DNA of 64,000 nt from an uncultured Eubacteriales bacterium (GTDB lineage: Bacteria > Bacillota > Clostridia > Oscillospirales > Oscillospiraceae), in the NCBI GenBank assembly GCA_900320595.1, contig ONSW01000004.1:1-64000 (forward strand), read 5' to 3'. Of the stretch, positions 62,879-64,000 are shown in pieces (positions within the stretch are counted from its first letter, which is position 1; the number at the start of each line of letters is the position of its first letter). A model generated the notes under the pieces. The model saw nothing but the letters and a program-made list of their open reading frames with translations. It was not told where the DNA came from and did no database searches. The position numbers were made by a program, and so were the translations under genes.

Positions 62879-64000
62879 ATGAAGTATATTATATCCACTC
62901 TCGGCTGCAAGGTCAACCAGTATGAAACCCAGGCCATGGAGGCGCTGCTGCTCTCCCACGGGCATGCGCCGGCGGGCGAAGGCGAGCGCGCCGACGCCGT
63001 GATCGTCAACTCCTGTGCCGTCACGGCCGAGAGCGGGCGCAAGACCCGCCAGCTGATCCGCCGCCTGCACGAGGAGAACCCGGAGGCCGTCCTCGCGGTC
63101 TGCGGCTGCTATTCCCAGCTTGAGCCGGAGAGCGTCAAAGCCCTCGGAGCGAGGGTCGTCTTCGGCGCGGCCGAGCGGACAAAGTTTGTCGCGGCGGTCG
63201 AGCGCGCCGTCGCGGAGGGGGAGGAGACCGCCCTCATCGACAAGCCCTTTGAGCGCCGCGTGTTCGAGGAGATGCCCGCCGGAGCGCTCGGCGGACGGAC
63301 GCGCGCGATGCTGAAGATCCAGGACGGCTGCGTCAATTTCTGCAGCTACTGCATCATCCCCTATACGCGCGGACGGCTGCGCAGCCTTCCGATCGAGTCG
63401 GCCTGCGCCGAGACCGCGCGCCTTGCCGCGGAGGGCTATCGCGAACTCGTGCTCACGGGCATCGAGGTCGCCTCCTACGGCGTCGATCTGCCGGGCAGAC
63501 CTGGGCTTGCCGACGTCGTCGCGGCGATCGCCGCCGTCTCGGGCGACATGCGCATCCGTCTCGGCTCGCTCGAGCCGACGGTCATCACGGACGAGTTCTG
63601 CGAAAAGGTCGCGGCAAGCGGCAAGTTATGCCGCCACTTTCACCTATCGCTCCAATCGGGCTGCGATAAGACGCTGCGCGCCATGAACCGCAAGTATGAT
63701 ACCGCCGCCTTCTTTGCCGTGACCGAGCGGCTGCGCCGTGCCTTTCCCGGCTGCGCGCTGACGACCGATCTCATCACGGGCTTCCCCGGCGAGACCGAGG
63801 AAGACCACGCCGAAACGCTTGCCTTTATCGAAAAGTGCGCCTTTGCCGACATGCACATCTTCCCCTATTCCCGCCGCCCCGGTACAAAAGCCGACGCCAT
63901 GCCGGACCAGTGCACCGCGGCCGTCAAAAGCCGCCGCGCCGCCGAGGCGCAGGCCGTCGCCGCGCGGATGCGGGACGCCTATCTGGCCGAAAACGTCGGT
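62879..64000 (+). CDS. mtaB: tRNA t6A37 methylthiotransferase MtaB (partial, runs off the window)
   Basis: A radical-SAM enzyme that adds a methylthio group to t6A37 in tRNAs. The N-terminal UPF0004 domain has its three cluster cysteines at C10 (LGCKVNQYE), in NSCAVT and in CGCYSQ. The radical SAM motif CVNFCSYC is near residue 151. The 374 codons present stop at the window edge; the C-terminal TRAM domain is missing from view. GGAGA is 8 nt before the ATG at 62879. Confidence 0.94.
   Translation, partial: MKYIISTLGCKVNQYETQAMEALLLSHGHAPAGEGERADAVIVNSCAVTAESGRKTRQLIRRLHEENPEAVLAVCGCYSQLEPESVKALGARVVFGAAERTKFVAAVERAVAEGEETALIDKPFERRVFEEMPAGALGGRTRAMLKIQDGCVNFCSYCIIPYTRGRLRSLPIESACAETARLAAEGYRELVLTGIEVASYGVDLPGRPGLADVVAAIAAVSGDMRIRLGSLEPTVITDEFCEKVAASGKLCRHFHLSLQSGCDKTLRAMNRKYDTAAFFAVTERLRRAFPGCALTTDLITGFPGETEEDHAETLAFIEKCAFADMHIFPYSRRPGTKADAMPDQCTAAVKSRRAAEAQAVAARMRDAYLAENVG

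Overview
The window reads as chromosome of an endospore-forming, anaerobic, fairly GC-rich member of the Clostridia, probably Oscillospiraceae-like. This rests on gene content: a pyruvate:ferredoxin oxidoreductase, the sporulation genes spoIIID, spoIIGA and sigE, a PolC-type replicase, Gram-positive promoters and strong Shine-Dalgarno sites. No rRNA or tRNA gene was found. The species is an inference and cannot be settled from the sequence alone.

Layout. 1-1284 is a complete IS3-family element whose left end is base 1. 1319-6749 holds an M3-type peptidase lipoprotein, a CBS-containing family II pyrophosphatase, a PfkB kinase and a YgjP-like metallopeptidase. 7206-11133 holds nifJ and spoIIID. 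11180-14214 is a leftward sdaAB-sdaAA-glycosyltransferase operon in which the glycosyltransferase is broken. 14357-16135 is a mobile-DNA patch: a REP-associated tyrosine transposase, many REP copies, an AT-rich orphan gene and a scrap of a YD/Rhs-type gene. sigE and spoIIGA follow, separated by a 215-bp palindromic MITE-like element. 18178-29094 is a rightward run (EamA transporter, pyrH, frr, uppS, an AlkD-like gene, dxr, rseP, ispG, polC) joining nucleotide supply, ribosome recycling, isoprenoid synthesis and replication. The AlkD-like gene sits where cdsA is usually found.

29140-37678 carries a second MITE-like palindrome, a threonine-aldolase-like enzyme, a DNA-binding protein with a histone-like Lys/Thr/Ala tail, a P-loop ATPase, a HAD phosphatase, guaB, a UPF0597 serine/cysteine deaminase-like gene and a carboxylesterase. 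37746-45595 is mostly envelope: YdcF, an ABC-F protein, a class B PBP beside an FHA-SEDS fusion, chorismate mutase and HtrA. gltX and trpS diverge from promoters that share a -35 region. 48513-53416 holds a WecA/TagO-like transferase, a three-gene operon of unknown small proteins behind a sigma-E-like promoter, a YfcE phosphodiesterase, a P-loop/CYTH fusion and an MFS transporter. 53458-56523 is a YtrA-type regulator/ABC operon with a clear operator. The end holds a BrkB protein, pgi, a sporulation-type DD-carboxypeptidase, an AI-2E family permease, a cysteine desulfurase and mtaB, which runs off the window.

The most promising undescribed items are the three-gene operon at 49569-50473 and the stop-codon-bearing heptad arrays (TRGYTTY)n found directly after three genes. 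The latter place TAG in all three frames, and in two cases supply the gene's own stop codon.
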